Part shown: piece after piece, positions 15,695 to 23,287 of the stretch
How positions within the stretch are numbered: position 1 is the first letter of the stretch
How the letters are laid out: each line of letters starts with the position of its first letter
Origin: an uncultured Muribaculaceae bacterium
GTDB taxonomy: Bacteria; Bacteroidota; Bacteroidia; Bacteroidales; Muribaculaceae
Length of the DNA stretch: 31,161 bases
Direction of reading: 5' to 3'
Assembly (NCBI GenBank): GCA_910579995.1
Contig: CAJTWH010000033.1
Span: 1 to 31,161, forward strand
Position numbers and translations under genes: made by a program
The notes under the pieces: generated by a model
The model's input: only the letters and a program-made list of their open reading frames with translations
The model's database searches: none
Told to the model about the DNA's origin: nothing

Positions 15695-17371
15695 CTAAAT
15701 TTGCCCCAACAATTGACGTACATATATGCCGAGATTTGTCTCGTGCATGCCGAGCCCAAGCTTCTTACGGATTGCGCTGCTCATGTTCACATGGCTGCGC
15801 TTTTTGAGGTATTCTCCAATCTCGGTGCCCTTGAGTCCTAAGGCATATAGACAGGTGTAGTTAATTTCATCAATCGTAAGATTATGTTTTTCGAGATATG
15901 CGATAAAGCGAGGGTGTGAGGCCGAGAAAGCCTCGCGGTTAGCATTCATGAAAGTTTCCGAATCTGCAGTTATATTCCTTACCCATTCTTCGTAGGGCTT
16001 GCCATAGCGTTCGTTAGATGTGATTATTCCCGCAAGTAATGAATTCAGCATATTTATGCGAAGATTTATCACGTTTCTGATTTCTTCGGGTACTGTCGTG
16101 TTTGATTTCGAAATATCGCTCAGACTTTCAAGCTCGTTTTCAAGTTCTGATATATGATGATTGAGATTCTCTGCTTCCAGACGCAGTTTGTCGTTTTCAA
16201 GATTTGCGTTAATTTCATTCTGCTTGGCAAGTTTCTCTTTGATTTTTCTATTTTTTACAGAATTCACAAGTAGGATAATAATCAGAATCAAGCAGATAAT
16301 GCATGCAATGAACCAAAATACAATTGTATTCTTGTGATGAGCTGCCCTTTGTCTGTCAATATCATTTTTATACCGTTCTTCGCTTGACTGTAGTTTTTGC
16401 GAAAAAATCCTGTAATGGTCTTTCAACAGCAGGTCCATGAACAATTTATAGTCATGTAGAGCTTCATCTGAATCGCCTCGGGCTTCCAATACAGATGATT
16501 TGACAATAAAATACCTTGTGCTATCCTGACCCAACTCTTCCTCATTGATATTTTGCAAGACATTATAAGCCTTGTCCGGGTAACCTAAATCACAAAAACA
16601 ACTTGCAACGCTCAACAATCCGTCAGTTGAAAATTCAATCGGCAGGTTATTTAAAATATCTTCGAGTTCTTTCTTGCTTCCATATTTTTCGACATAAGAT
16701 AATCTGTATGGGATATATTGCTCGGCTGATAAAATTCCATTTCGGTATTCGATATCACACAAAATGACAAGGCTGTCAGCCTTGACTTTATCATTTATCA
16801 ACAGGCTGCCGTTGAGAGCGCTTAATAAACATGCAGCCCTATTGGCATGTTTATTTTTTAGTCCGAACAATGCTGCCGCCCTCAATCGATTGTTTATCGA
16901 TTTGTCAAAATCGTATGTACTCTCAAATATGACTGATTGAGCACATAATACACGGGCAATGGTAAGTGTGTCAGTGCTTTGGGAAGATAAATCCAAAGCT
17001 TTTACAAACGATTTCATAGCCTCGCTGTTTTCACCGCGGTTCATAAAGATACGGCCTTGATAATAATAGGTCTGCAACTTTTCATCCTCACTGCCATGAT
17101 TGGAATAAAAATCGATTGCGTCCTGCAAAATGGAGAAATCGGTCGTGTCGATGTAGTTTTTATCTAATGCCATAGACGTCAGCAAAGAATACTTTGCCCT
17201 GTCGGCGTCGGAGCGGAGGGAGCGGGAGCCGATGGAGTCGAGGAGGGCGAGGGCCGAGTCGGGTCGCTCTTCCATCATGGCCTCTGCGCGGAGCAGACGC
17301 GCGTCGGGCTCGCGGCCACACGCCACAAGCAACGCGGCCACCAGCCACCATATACACTTATTTACTTTCAC
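15695..17371 (-). CDS. Membrane-bound TPR regulator with C-terminal HTH
   Basis: A 558-residue protein built like a one-piece signal transducer. It has a lipoprotein-type signal (MKVNKCIWWLVAALLVACGRE, lipobox Cys18), tetratricopeptide-like helices to about 340, one membrane helix at about 348-372 (TIVFWFIACIICLILIIILL), a coiled coil (about 375-420) and a LuxR-like helix-turn-helix at about 498-558 (LKGTEIGEYLKKRSHVNMSSAIRKKLGL). The TPR part should be periplasmic and the HTH cytoplasmic. The start is taken as GTG at 17371 because it gives a textbook signal peptide; a TTG at 17407 would put the -7 box inside the gene. The GTG is only 5 nt past that box, so the message would be nearly leaderless. 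About the first 60 codons are G/C-rich and the rest A/T-rich. Confidence 0.85.
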   Translation of the reverse strand: MKVNKCIWWLVAALLVACGREPDARLLRAEAMMEERPDSALALLDSIGSRSLRSDADRAKYSLLTSMALDKNYIDTTDFSILQDAIDFYSNHGSEDEKLQTYYYQGRIFMNRGENSEAMKSFVKALDLSSQSTDTLTIARVLCAQSVIFESTYDFDKSINNRLRAAALFGLKNKHANRAACLLSALNGSLLINDKVKADSLVILCDIEYRNGILSAEQYIPYRLSYVEKYGSKKELEDILNNLPIEFSTDGLLSVASCFCDLGYPDKAYNVLQNINEEELGQDSTRYFIVKSSVLEARGDSDEALHDYKLFMDLLLKDHYRIFSQKLQSSEERYKNDIDRQRAAHHKNTIVFWFIACIICLILIIILLVNSVKNRKIKEKLAKQNEINANLENDKLRLEAENLNHHISELENELESLSDISKSNTTVPEEIRNVINLRINMLNSLLAGIITSNERYGKPYEEWVRNITADSETFMNANREAFSASHPRFIAYLEKHNLTIDEINYTCLYALGLKGTEIGEYLKKRSHVNMSSAIRKKLGLGMHETNLGIYVRQLLGQI

Positions 17372-17447
17372 AAATGCAAAGGTACGAATAAGCGAGGGCA
17401 AAGCCAAATTTATTTGTGCATTGCCGAGCGGAAGTACCTAAGGCCGC
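17372..17447 (-). repeat. Promoter-bearing palindromic element, copy A
   Basis: This 76-bp segment is nearly identical to 25410-25486. Read on the minus strand it contains TTTG (17405-17408), a 20-bp spacer and TACCTTTG (17377-17384), directly upstream of the regulator gene. Its centre is an imperfect palindrome around gggcaaagccaaat. It marks the boundary between the regulator and the repeat tract. Confidence 0.8.
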
Positions 17448-18062
17448 CGCCGTGGCGCGTCCGCCGATCAACAATGGCGTTCGCAGAACGCTGATTATTA
17501 GTAGCCGCATATACCGAAGCTCTGCGGAGGTATGTGCGGTAGGCGCGCCAAATATGACATGGCGTCCGCAGAACGCCTATTTACAGCGAGTTAGGTCTAC
17601 GGCGCGGGATATATAACCCGCGTCCTGCCGGACGCATGCTCTGCCTATCTCACCAGCCGGGCACACCTGCGCAAAGCTGCGGTGTACCCGGTTACGGGTT
17701 AATCAATGTCCTGCGGACATCTTCGCACAGATAGCCGCGTCAGCGGCGAACGACGGCGTAGCTGTCGCGACTCTCTGTAGCCTGTGGTAAGCATGGCGTA
17801 GCTATGCTTACCACAGGTCCGGGCAATCTCCCCGATAAATGGCGCTGCGTAGCTGCGCGACATGTTTATTCAGATGGTTTGTCGCGCAGCTACGCAGCGC
17901 GTTATTTTTCTGCTCTTTCTGTGACCTATGGCTGCGAACAGCTACGCGGTTCTTGCCAAAGGCTACACAGAGTCGCGACAGCTACGCTGTCTTGTGCCGC
18001 TGACGCGGCTATGTGTTCATCCGTGGTTGGATTGGTATCGTCTTGCAAGTAAATCGGCCTCC
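17448..18062. repeat. Gene-free mosaic of palindromes
   Basis: No credible gene is present. The tract holds many inverted repeats: an 11-bp stem around ccgcatatacc, short stems gcgtcc/ggacgc and cgcggg/cccgcg, one isolated copy of the 87-bp unit (about 17642-17726) and a large nested palindrome (17726-18015). It looks like a pile-up of REP-like elements between the RiPP locus and the dusB operon. Confidence 0.8.
17726..18015. repeat. Nested inverted repeat with two perfect inner hairpins
   Basis: Outer arms of about 57 bp (17726-17783 and 17960-18015) are near-perfect reverse complements. Between them sit a perfect 14-bp hairpin (17781-17794 with 17804-17817) and a perfect 21-bp hairpin (17842-17862 with 17880-17900, 17-nt loop). 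A diverged relative of the outer arm occurs at 31070-31115. Confidence 0.85.
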
Positions 18063-18583
18063 TGCCTATCCCATCAGCCGGGCACACCTGCGCAGAGCTA
18101 CGGTGTACCCGGTTACGGGTTAATCTATGTCCTGCGGACATGAGTTCGTTGCCTATCCCATCAGCCGGGCACACCTGCGCAGAGCTGCGGTGTACCCGGT
18201 TACGGGTTAATCTATGTCCTGCGGACATGGATTGGCTGCCTATCACACCAGCCGGGCACACCTCCGCAAAGCTGCGGTGTACCCGGTTACGGGTTAATCT
18301 ATGTCCTGCGGACATGGATTGGCTGCCTATCACATCAGCCGGGCACACCTCCGCAAAGCTGCGGTGTACCCGGTTACTGGTTAATCTATGTCCTGCGGAC
18401 ATTTGTTCGCTGCCATCCCATCTGCCGGGCACACCTGCGCAGAGCTGCGGTGTACCCGGTTACGGGTTAATCTATGTCCTGCGGACATGAGTTCGCTGCC
18501 TATCCCATCGGCCGGGCACACCTGCGCGGAGCTGCGGTGTACCCGGTTATGGGATTAATTAATGTCCAGCAGGACATTAATTA
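18063..18583. repeat. Tandem array of 87-bp palindromic units
   Basis: Six consecutive units start at 18063, 18150, 18237, 18324, 18411 and 18497 (87-bp steps, one of 86), with a seventh, separate copy at 17642. Each unit carries two hairpins: a long one with arms ccgggcacacc and ggtgtacccgg, and a short one atgtcc-tgc-ggacat. Units differ by a few bases only. The last unit ends in an enlarged A/T-rich version of the short hairpin. Confidence 0.92.
18556..18583 (-). terminator. Hairpin after the flippase gene
   Basis: A perfect 12-bp stem (18556-18567 with 18572-18583) with a 4-nt loop lies 4 nt past the flippase stop. It is a lengthened form of the short hairpin in each 87-bp unit, suggesting that the repeat was recruited as the operon terminator. 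No long T run follows. Confidence 0.5.
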
Positions 18584-18587
18584 TGTC

Positions 18588-20057
18588 TTATCGTTTTGTG
18601 ATGAAGGTGATTACCTCGCGTTGGATGGTGGAGTGGAAGAGGTGGTTGCCACCGAGGTAGAGGGTGAGGGCTGTGGCTGCCATTGCTGTCAGTTTAAGCC
18701 ATGGGTTGGCGAATGGCATGGCGGCGAGAAGCATGACGGGGGCTATCAGGAGGGTCTGCATGGCGTAGGGGGTCATGTCTTTGATGAAGCGCAGTGCGGG
18801 CAGGCCGGTATGGCGCACGGTGGAGATGAATGTGATTCCCCATGTAAGCACAGTGGCGGCGAGCTGGCCGTAGAGGAGTATGCGCAGGCCGTAGACGGGG
18901 TCGTCGGGGAGGGTGAGGGCCATGTAGGGGAAGGTGATGACGAGGGCTATGATGGCTGCGGCGTCGCGCACGATTTCGAGGCGCACTATGGCTGTGCCTT
19001 TTCCGATGGCGAGGAGGTAGTTGGTGTAGAGTGAGTTGAAGACGATGAAAATGCCGCGCAGCAGCAGGAGTTGGAAGAGGTAGACCGACGGATCCCATTT
19101 GTCGCCGAAGAGGGCGTGGAAGATGGGCTTTGCCATAGCCATGAGGCCTATCATGGAGGGGAAGAGGAGGTAGGATGTGAAGCGGTTCATCTTCGACATC
19201 ATGGCGCGGAAGCGCTCGGGGCTATCCTGCACAGCCGATAGCGCCGGCAGGAACGATGATGTGAGCACTTGGCTTATCGACGTTATGCCCATCTTGCTCC
19301 ACTTGTCGCTCTGGGTGTAATAGCCCAAGGAGGCGAGGCCTACGCTGTGGCCGATGAAGAAGCTGTAGATGTTGAGAAAGACGGTGTTGAGAAATGATGT
19401 GAACATCATCTTTGAGCCTATGCCGAAATATGACTTGAACGACCTGAAGGAGAAGCGCAGCAGGGGGCGCCAGCCGGTGGAGGTCCATAGCACGAGGCTC
19501 TTTGTGGCGGCAATGACGATGGTCTGCCACACGATGGCCCATGCGCCGTAGTCGGTGAGGGCGAGCACTATGCCTGTAATACCGCCGAGGACGAGTCCGA
19601 GCGAGTTCGACACGGCTACCATCCGCACCTCCATTGCTTTCTGGAGGCGGTAGGTCTGCACGGAGGCTGTGGCGTTGAGTATGAGGGCTACGAACAGCAC
19701 GCGCGAGAGGGGTATGAGGCGGGTGTCGCCCTGAAAGCAGTCGGCGATGAGCGAGGCACAGCAGAAGAGGATGATGTAGAGCGCCACGGCCATGGCGATA
19801 TTGAACCACAGCACGGTGGAGTAGTCGAGCTTTGTGGGGCGTTTGCGCTGTATGAGAGCCGAGGCGAATCCGCTGTCGATGAGCAGCGAGGCGAATGCCT
19901 GAAATATCATCAGGGCGCCTACGAGGCCGAAGTCTTCTTGCGAGAGCTCACGGGCAAGCACCACACCGGTGACGGCGTAGAGCACCTGCGTGGCCACGCG
20001 GTCGATGAGATTCCACTTGAGCGAGTGGGCGGTGCGTGTCTTGAGCTCTCTGCTCAT
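18588..20057 (-). CDS. Polysaccharide (Wzx-type) flippase family protein
   Basis: A 489-residue integral membrane protein with 12 or more hydrophobic segments. The N-terminus (SLKWNLIDRVATQVLYAVTGVVLARELSQEDFGLVGALMIFQAFASLLIDSGFASALIQR) is typical of the oligosaccharide flippase branch of the MOP superfamily, which moves lipid-linked sugars across the inner membrane. The C-terminal region also matches (LLLRGIFIVFNSLYTNYLLAIGKG). No glycosyltransferase or other polysaccharide gene is nearby, so its substrate is unknown. The ATG overlaps the GIN-domain gene's stop as ATGA, making it the third coupled gene of the dusB operon. Confidence 0.9.
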   Translation of the reverse strand: MSRELKTRTAHSLKWNLIDRVATQVLYAVTGVVLARELSQEDFGLVGALMIFQAFASLLIDSGFASALIQRKRPTKLDYSTVLWFNIAMAVALYIILFCCASLIADCFQGDTRLIPLSRVLFVALILNATASVQTYRLQKAMEVRMVAVSNSLGLVLGGITGIVLALTDYGAWAIVWQTIVIAATKSLVLWTSTGWRPLLRFSFRSFKSYFGIGSKMMFTSFLNTVFLNIYSFFIGHSVGLASLGYYTQSDKWSKMGITSISQVLTSSFLPALSAVQDSPERFRAMMSKMNRFTSYLLFPSMIGLMAMAKPIFHALFGDKWDPSVYLFQLLLLRGIFIVFNSLYTNYLLAIGKGTAIVRLEIVRDAAAIIALVITFPYMALTLPDDPVYGLRILLYGQLAATVLTWGITFISTVRHTGLPALRFIKDMTPYAMQTLLIAPVMLLAAMPFANPWLKLTAMAATALTLYLGGNHLFHSTIQREVITFITKR

Positions 20058-20758
20058 TGTGCGTTTGCCGAAAGTATTTTTACGCCGATTCCGCGGTTTG
20101 TGATTTTCTTAGGGTCGGAGTGATGTATCACTTTTCCCGAGCCGGCGCCGTAGACGCGGAGCTGCTCGGAGGGGGCGCAGTCGATGTCGCCGGTGCCGAA
20201 AATGAAGCAGTTTACCTGCTTGGTTTTCAGCGCGGAGGCGTCGATGGGGCCTGTGCTTACATTTTTGAATTTGGCCTTTGTTGCATTGCCTTGTATCGAC
20301 AGCTCACCATGGCCGGCGGTGACAGAGCCTTCGACATAGTCGGCGTCGACCCCGGTGATTTCAATCCGGCCGTTGCCGATCTGGCGCGCCTTGAGAGTCT
20401 CGAGGTGGATGGGAATGTTGACGCGCAGCAGCGAGTCGCCCGAGTTCTCCACTTTGTTGAGGGCGGCTGAGTAGACTCGTATGGTTGGCAGGCCGGGTAT
20501 GGGGCTTTCGTCGGCGGCACTCTGCACTGTGAGGTGCTCGGCCTTGTTTTCAAACATTATCTTCGACGCCTTTTCCGGTGTGGTATAGAAGACAGCCCAG
20601 CCGGCCGAGTCGGGGCGGCAATAGTATTCTACCGCCACGCCGTCTACCACCGTGAGCTCGCAGAAGTTCTCTACCTTGAGTCGGTAGGCAGCCACATCGT
20701 CGGCATATACAGCCATGGCGGCTGCGAGTATATATAGAAAGGTGAGAAGGCGTTTCAT
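20054..20758 (-). CDS. Exported GIN-domain (DUF2807) protein
   Basis: A 234-residue protein with a signal peptide (MKRLLTFLYILAAAMAVYADD) followed by a repetitive beta-helix-like domain (LKARQIGNGRIEITGVDADYVEGSVTAGHGELSIQGNATKAKFKNVSTGPIDAS) of the putative autotransporter-head GIN type common in Bacteroidetes. Function is unknown; a cell-envelope role is likely. The start at 20758 overlaps the dusB stop as ATGA, and the longer open frame to 21049 is rejected because it runs through dusB. The stop overlaps the flippase start, also ATGA. Confidence 0.85.
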   Translation of the reverse strand: MKRLLTFLYILAAAMAVYADDVAAYRLKVENFCELTVVDGVAVEYYCRPDSAGWAVFYTTPEKASKIMFENKAEHLTVQSAADESPIPGLPTIRVYSAALNKVENSGDSLLRVNIPIHLETLKARQIGNGRIEITGVDADYVEGSVTAGHGELSIQGNATKAKFKNVSTGPIDASALKTKQVNCFIFGTGDIDCAPSEQLRVYGAGSGKVIHHSDPKKITNRGIGVKILSANAQ

Positions 20759-21750
20759 TGCTGTGTGATGGATGGAATGATTTCGAATTCTATTTTGTTG
20801 AGCACTGCGTCGAGCTCGTCGAGAGTTGTTGCACGCAGCATTTCTATGCGTGTCTGCCTGAAATTGGGTATGCACTTGAAGAGCGGCGAGGCGGCCAAGT
20901 GGCGGCGTATGTGGAGTATGCCCCGGTATTCGTCGATACGCTCTACGCTCTCGCGTATCTGCCGGCGCAGCAGGGCGAATTTGTCGGCTATCGATATGGT
21001 GGCAACGGCTCCGGTGCGCAGCAGTGATGTCATTTCCTTGAATATCCACGGTGCGCCGATAGAGGCCCGGCCTACCATAATGCCGTCGACTCCCGACTTC
21101 TCGAAGGCCTCTACGAGCCGCTCGGGCGTGGTGATGTCGCCATTGCCGATGAGCGGAATCTTAAGGCGCGGGTTGGCCTTTACGCGGGCAATCTCTTCCC
21201 AGTCGGCCTCGCCGGTATACATCTGTGAGCGAGTGCGGCCATGTACGGTCAGGGCCGCTATGCCGCAGTCTTGCAGTTGTTCGGCAAGAGTGACGATCAC
21301 CTTGCTGTTGCAATCCCAGCCGAGGCGAGTCTTCACGGTGACGGGAATCTTCACCGCGTCGACCACCGCGCGAGTTATCTCAAGCATTTTGGGGATATCG
21401 CGCAGCATGCCTGCACCTGCGCCTTTGCCTGCAACTTTCTTTACTGGACATCCGAAATTGATGTCGAGGATATCGGGCTTTGCGGCTTCTACAATGCGGG
21501 CGGCTTCTACCATAGGCTCTACTTCGCGGCCGTAGATCTGTATTGCCGTAGGGCGCTCGCCGGGGGCGATGTGGAGTTTGCGGGTGGTGGCGGCGATGTT
21601 GCGAATGAGGGCGTCGGCCGATACAAATTCGGTATAGGTCATGTCGGCTCCCTGCTCTTTGCAGATGAGGCGGAAGGATGTGTCGGTGACATCTTCCATC
21701 GGGGCAAGCATTACGGGGCGGTTTCCAAGTTCGACTGTACCTATTCTCAT
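20755..21750 (-). CDS. dusB: tRNA-dihydrouridine synthase, DusB type
   Basis: A 331-residue flavoenzyme reducing uridine to dihydrouridine in tRNA D-loops. The TIM-barrel motifs are complete: VMLAPMEDVTDTSFRLIC at the start, IQIYGREVEPM, DINFGCPVKKVAGKGAGAGML with catalytic Cys101, VKTRLGWD, LTVHGRTRSQMYTGEADW and the phosphate-binding IPLIGNGDI ... GIMVGRASIGAPWIF. It is the first gene of the dusB - GIN - flippase unit. The -7 box at 21777-21784 gives a short leader of about 20 nt. Confidence 0.95.
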   Translation of the reverse strand: MRIGTVELGNRPVMLAPMEDVTDTSFRLICKEQGADMTYTEFVSADALIRNIAATTRKLHIAPGERPTAIQIYGREVEPMVEAARIVEAAKPDILDINFGCPVKKVAGKGAGAGMLRDIPKMLEITRAVVDAVKIPVTVKTRLGWDCNSKVIVTLAEQLQDCGIAALTVHGRTRSQMYTGEADWEEIARVKANPRLKIPLIGNGDITTPERLVEAFEKSGVDGIMVGRASIGAPWIFKEMTSLLRTGAVATISIADKFALLRRQIRESVERIDEYRGILHIRRHLAASPLFKCIPNFRQTRIEMLRATTLDELDAVLNKIEFEIIPSITQQ

Positions 21751-21776
21751 ATTTTCATAATATTCGTAAAACGTTG

Positions 21777-21809
21777 CAAAGATAGCGAAAATGACTCAAA
21801 TGACAACAA
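21777..21809 (-). promoter_or_regulatory. Predicted dusB promoter
   Basis: On the minus strand TTGTTG (21804-21809), a 19-bp spacer and TATCTTTG (21777-21784) fit the Bacteroides promoter pattern, 26 bp upstream of the dusB start. Confidence 0.65.
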
Positions 21810-21886
21810 GGGGCAGTTGTGTCGCAGAATATTTAACCAAAAATTAGGTATAATTGTCGAAAATTTAATGTATTTCAGACAGGTAC

Positions 21887-21917
21887 AAAAAAAATTAACC
21901 GTCATCCCGACGATTAA
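21887..21917 (-). terminator. Intrinsic terminator with T8 tract
   Basis: Stem 21895-21903/21909-21917, loop of 5 nt, then eight T on the minus strand. It ends the candidate small transcript described at 21887-21963. Confidence 0.7.
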
Positions 21918-21963
21918 TCTTTTCACCTTAAATCTAATACCATGAAAAACTGATGCAAAGTTA
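21887..21963 (-). ncRNA. Candidate small RNA or attenuator upstream of dusB
   Basis: A -7 box TAACTTTG (21956-21963, minus strand) is followed about 40 nt later by a 9-bp stem with a single G-T wobble (21895-21903 with 21909-21917) and eight T residues (21887-21894), a good intrinsic terminator. The transcript would be about 60 nt and contain a second hairpin (tttttca/tgaaaag). It lies after the RyR gene's own terminator and before the dusB promoter, so it may be a stand-alone RNA or a transcription attenuator. No -33 box at ideal spacing was found. Confidence 0.45.
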
Positions 21964-22027
21964 GAGATTTTATGTTATACAACATAATTTTCGGGCATAA
22001 AAATTCAGTATTTAACACTGTTTAACT

Positions 22028-22053
22028 AAAAATGGGCAAAAAAGCCCATTTTT
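22028..22053 (-). terminator. Terminator of the RyR/TIR operon
   Basis: A perfect 10-bp stem (22028-22037 with 22044-22053), a 6-nt loop and a T-rich 3' side lie 8 nt past the stop of the small RyR gene. It is a good rho-independent terminator on the minus strand. Confidence 0.8.
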
Positions 22054-22061
22054 ATGTGAAG

Positions 22062-22349
22062 TCAAGCGATTTTGAAGCCCAGTTTGAGGATGAGCTTCAA
22101 GGTTTGCTGCGAAGTGTCGCGGTCATATTCTTTCTCACCCTCGGGCAATTCATCGTAAGGTACGAGGCACGGATGTTGCTTGAGGGCGTCGTCGCGCACG
22201 GGGCCGTAGGTCCAGCCTTCGGCCATGCGGTTCTTTGCCCATACCTCATGCACATTCTCTGCCATTTTCTCTATGAGGGGCAGCAGCTCGTCTGGCAGTT
22301 GGATATCAGAAGTGTCTACGGGAGCGGGGATGTATTTATCTTTTTGCAT
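22062..22349 (-). CDS. Stand-alone RyR-domain protein
   Basis: A 95-residue protein that is almost entirely one RyR domain. After YIPAPVDTSDIQLPDELLPLIEKM come the diagnostic residues ENVHEVWAKNRMAEGWTYGP, the RDD ... HPCLVPYDELPEGEKEYDR segment and the closing TLKLILKLGFKI. RyR domains form the repeats of ryanodine receptors and occur in bacterial proteins tied to nucleotide signalling and conflict systems. The ATG lies 11 nt after the TIR gene stop, so it is the last gene of the three-gene operon, and a strong terminator follows. It may sense a ligand or bind the membrane partner, which carries its own RyR domain. Confidence 0.93.
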   Translation of the reverse strand: MQKDKYIPAPVDTSDIQLPDELLPLIEKMAENVHEVWAKNRMAEGWTYGPVRDDALKQHPCLVPYDELPEGEKEYDRDTSQQTLKLILKLGFKIA

Positions 22350-22360
22350 AATTATTGTTG

Positions 22361-23287
22361 TTACATTCTTTCGGAGCGGGCATCGCCGCCTGCATCTTTT
22401 ATCTGTTTAATAAGATTATAGCATTCGCTTGCATTCAAACCTTCAATCAGGGTGCATGGAGCACTGTCTACAATAGTTTTTGCTTTTGCAAGATTTATTG
22501 CTAATGTTTCATAAACCCTTTTTATTAAGCGAAGTTTATTGGCTCCAATGCTTACGAGTTTCACTCTATACAATTGTTCTGTTTTGTTAAAATCAGTCAC
22601 CTTTATAGCCGTTGCGTGGCCTCCGATGGCTCGAATCTCTGTTATTATCTTTGAGGATTCATTTTCGGAAACACCTTGAACCAATGTGATAGGCGCATTA
22701 TCAACAAGGTGCTTCGCTCTGCTAAGTTCTACTCCAAGTAATTGTTTTATCTTAGCTACCAAGCCAATTTTATTTGGTCCGACCAATACCAGTCTTACAT
22801 TGTAGAGCTGCTCTTTGGTTAATGGTGCAGGTTTAGAAGAAAACTGAGGTTGTGGCTCAATTGGTTTTGGATGATTAATTGTTGAATCCACATGAACGGA
22901 AATACCGAACGCCCTTTCAAGTTCACGGATACCCTGCTCGATACCACCCCAAGCTTCTATCCACTGTTTGTTGATTAGGTCGTATTTTAGTTGTCCTCGG
23001 AGTCTTACGTTTTCGATAAAGACAGGGATGATTCGTTTGCCGTCGTATTTGGCTAAAGTAACCTCCTTGCCAATCTCGTTGGAGCGGTCGAGAGCATTTG
23101 AAGATATGAACACGAGCATAGTAGAGCATTGCTCAATACCATCGAGTATACCTTGCTGATATGTCTGGCCGGGTTTGATGTCGCGGGGCGCAATCCAGCA
23201 TTTGAGACCCGCTGCTTCAAGCCTCCGGCAATACTCCTTGGGTTCGTTGTCGAGCGATGAGTGGCTTATAAATATATCTTTTTTCAT
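22361..23287 (-). CDS. TIR domain fused to two ribosomal L7/L12-like domains
   Basis: A 308-residue protein with an unusual architecture. Residues 1-128 are a bacterial TIR domain (KKDIFISHSSLDNEPKEYC, LKCWIAPRDIKPGQTYQQGI, LVFISSNALDRSNEIGKEV); Glu75 is the likely NADase glutamate. A proline-rich linker (about 135-158) leads to two repeats, 161-230 and 239-305, each matching the C-terminal domain of ribosomal protein L7/L12: [PA]NK-x-x-L[IV]x-[KR]-[IV], then L-x-[RK]AK-x-[IL]VD-[NS]AP and [VI]xEG or QG. In L7/L12 this face binds EF-Tu, EF-G and other translational GTPases. The start at 23287 overlaps the upstream gene's stop as ATGA. It is A/T-richer than the genes around it. Likely a defence effector with a translation-linked sensing part; function is inferred. 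Confidence 0.93.
   Translation of the reverse strand: MKKDIFISHSSLDNEPKEYCRRLEAAGLKCWIAPRDIKPGQTYQQGILDGIEQCSTMLVFISSNALDRSNEIGKEVTLAKYDGKRIIPVFIENVRLRGQLKYDLINKQWIEAWGGIEQGIRELERAFGISVHVDSTINHPKPIEPQPQFSSKPAPLTKEQLYNVRLVLVGPNKIGLVAKIKQLLGVELSRAKHLVDNAPITLVQGVSENESSKIITEIRAIGGHATAIKVTDFNKTEQLYRVKLVSIGANKLRLIKRVYETLAINLAKAKTIVDSAPCTLIEGLNASECYNLIKQIKDAGGDARSERM

Noticed and set aside
17926..18432. 168-residue minus-strand open frame with 29-residue repeats
   Set aside because: It is a by-product of the 87-bp array: 87 is a multiple of three, so any frame without a stop in one unit stays open across all. No start context, no composition typical of a gene, and plus-strand frames are open too.
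18063..18583. Possible CRISPR array
   Set aside because: The units are directly adjacent 87-bp near-identical copies with no unique spacers, contain internal hairpins, and no cas gene is present.
20759..21049. Upstream extension of the GIN-domain gene
   Set aside because: The extra 97 residues would lie wholly inside dusB in another frame; a signal peptide and ATGA overlap mark the start at 20758.
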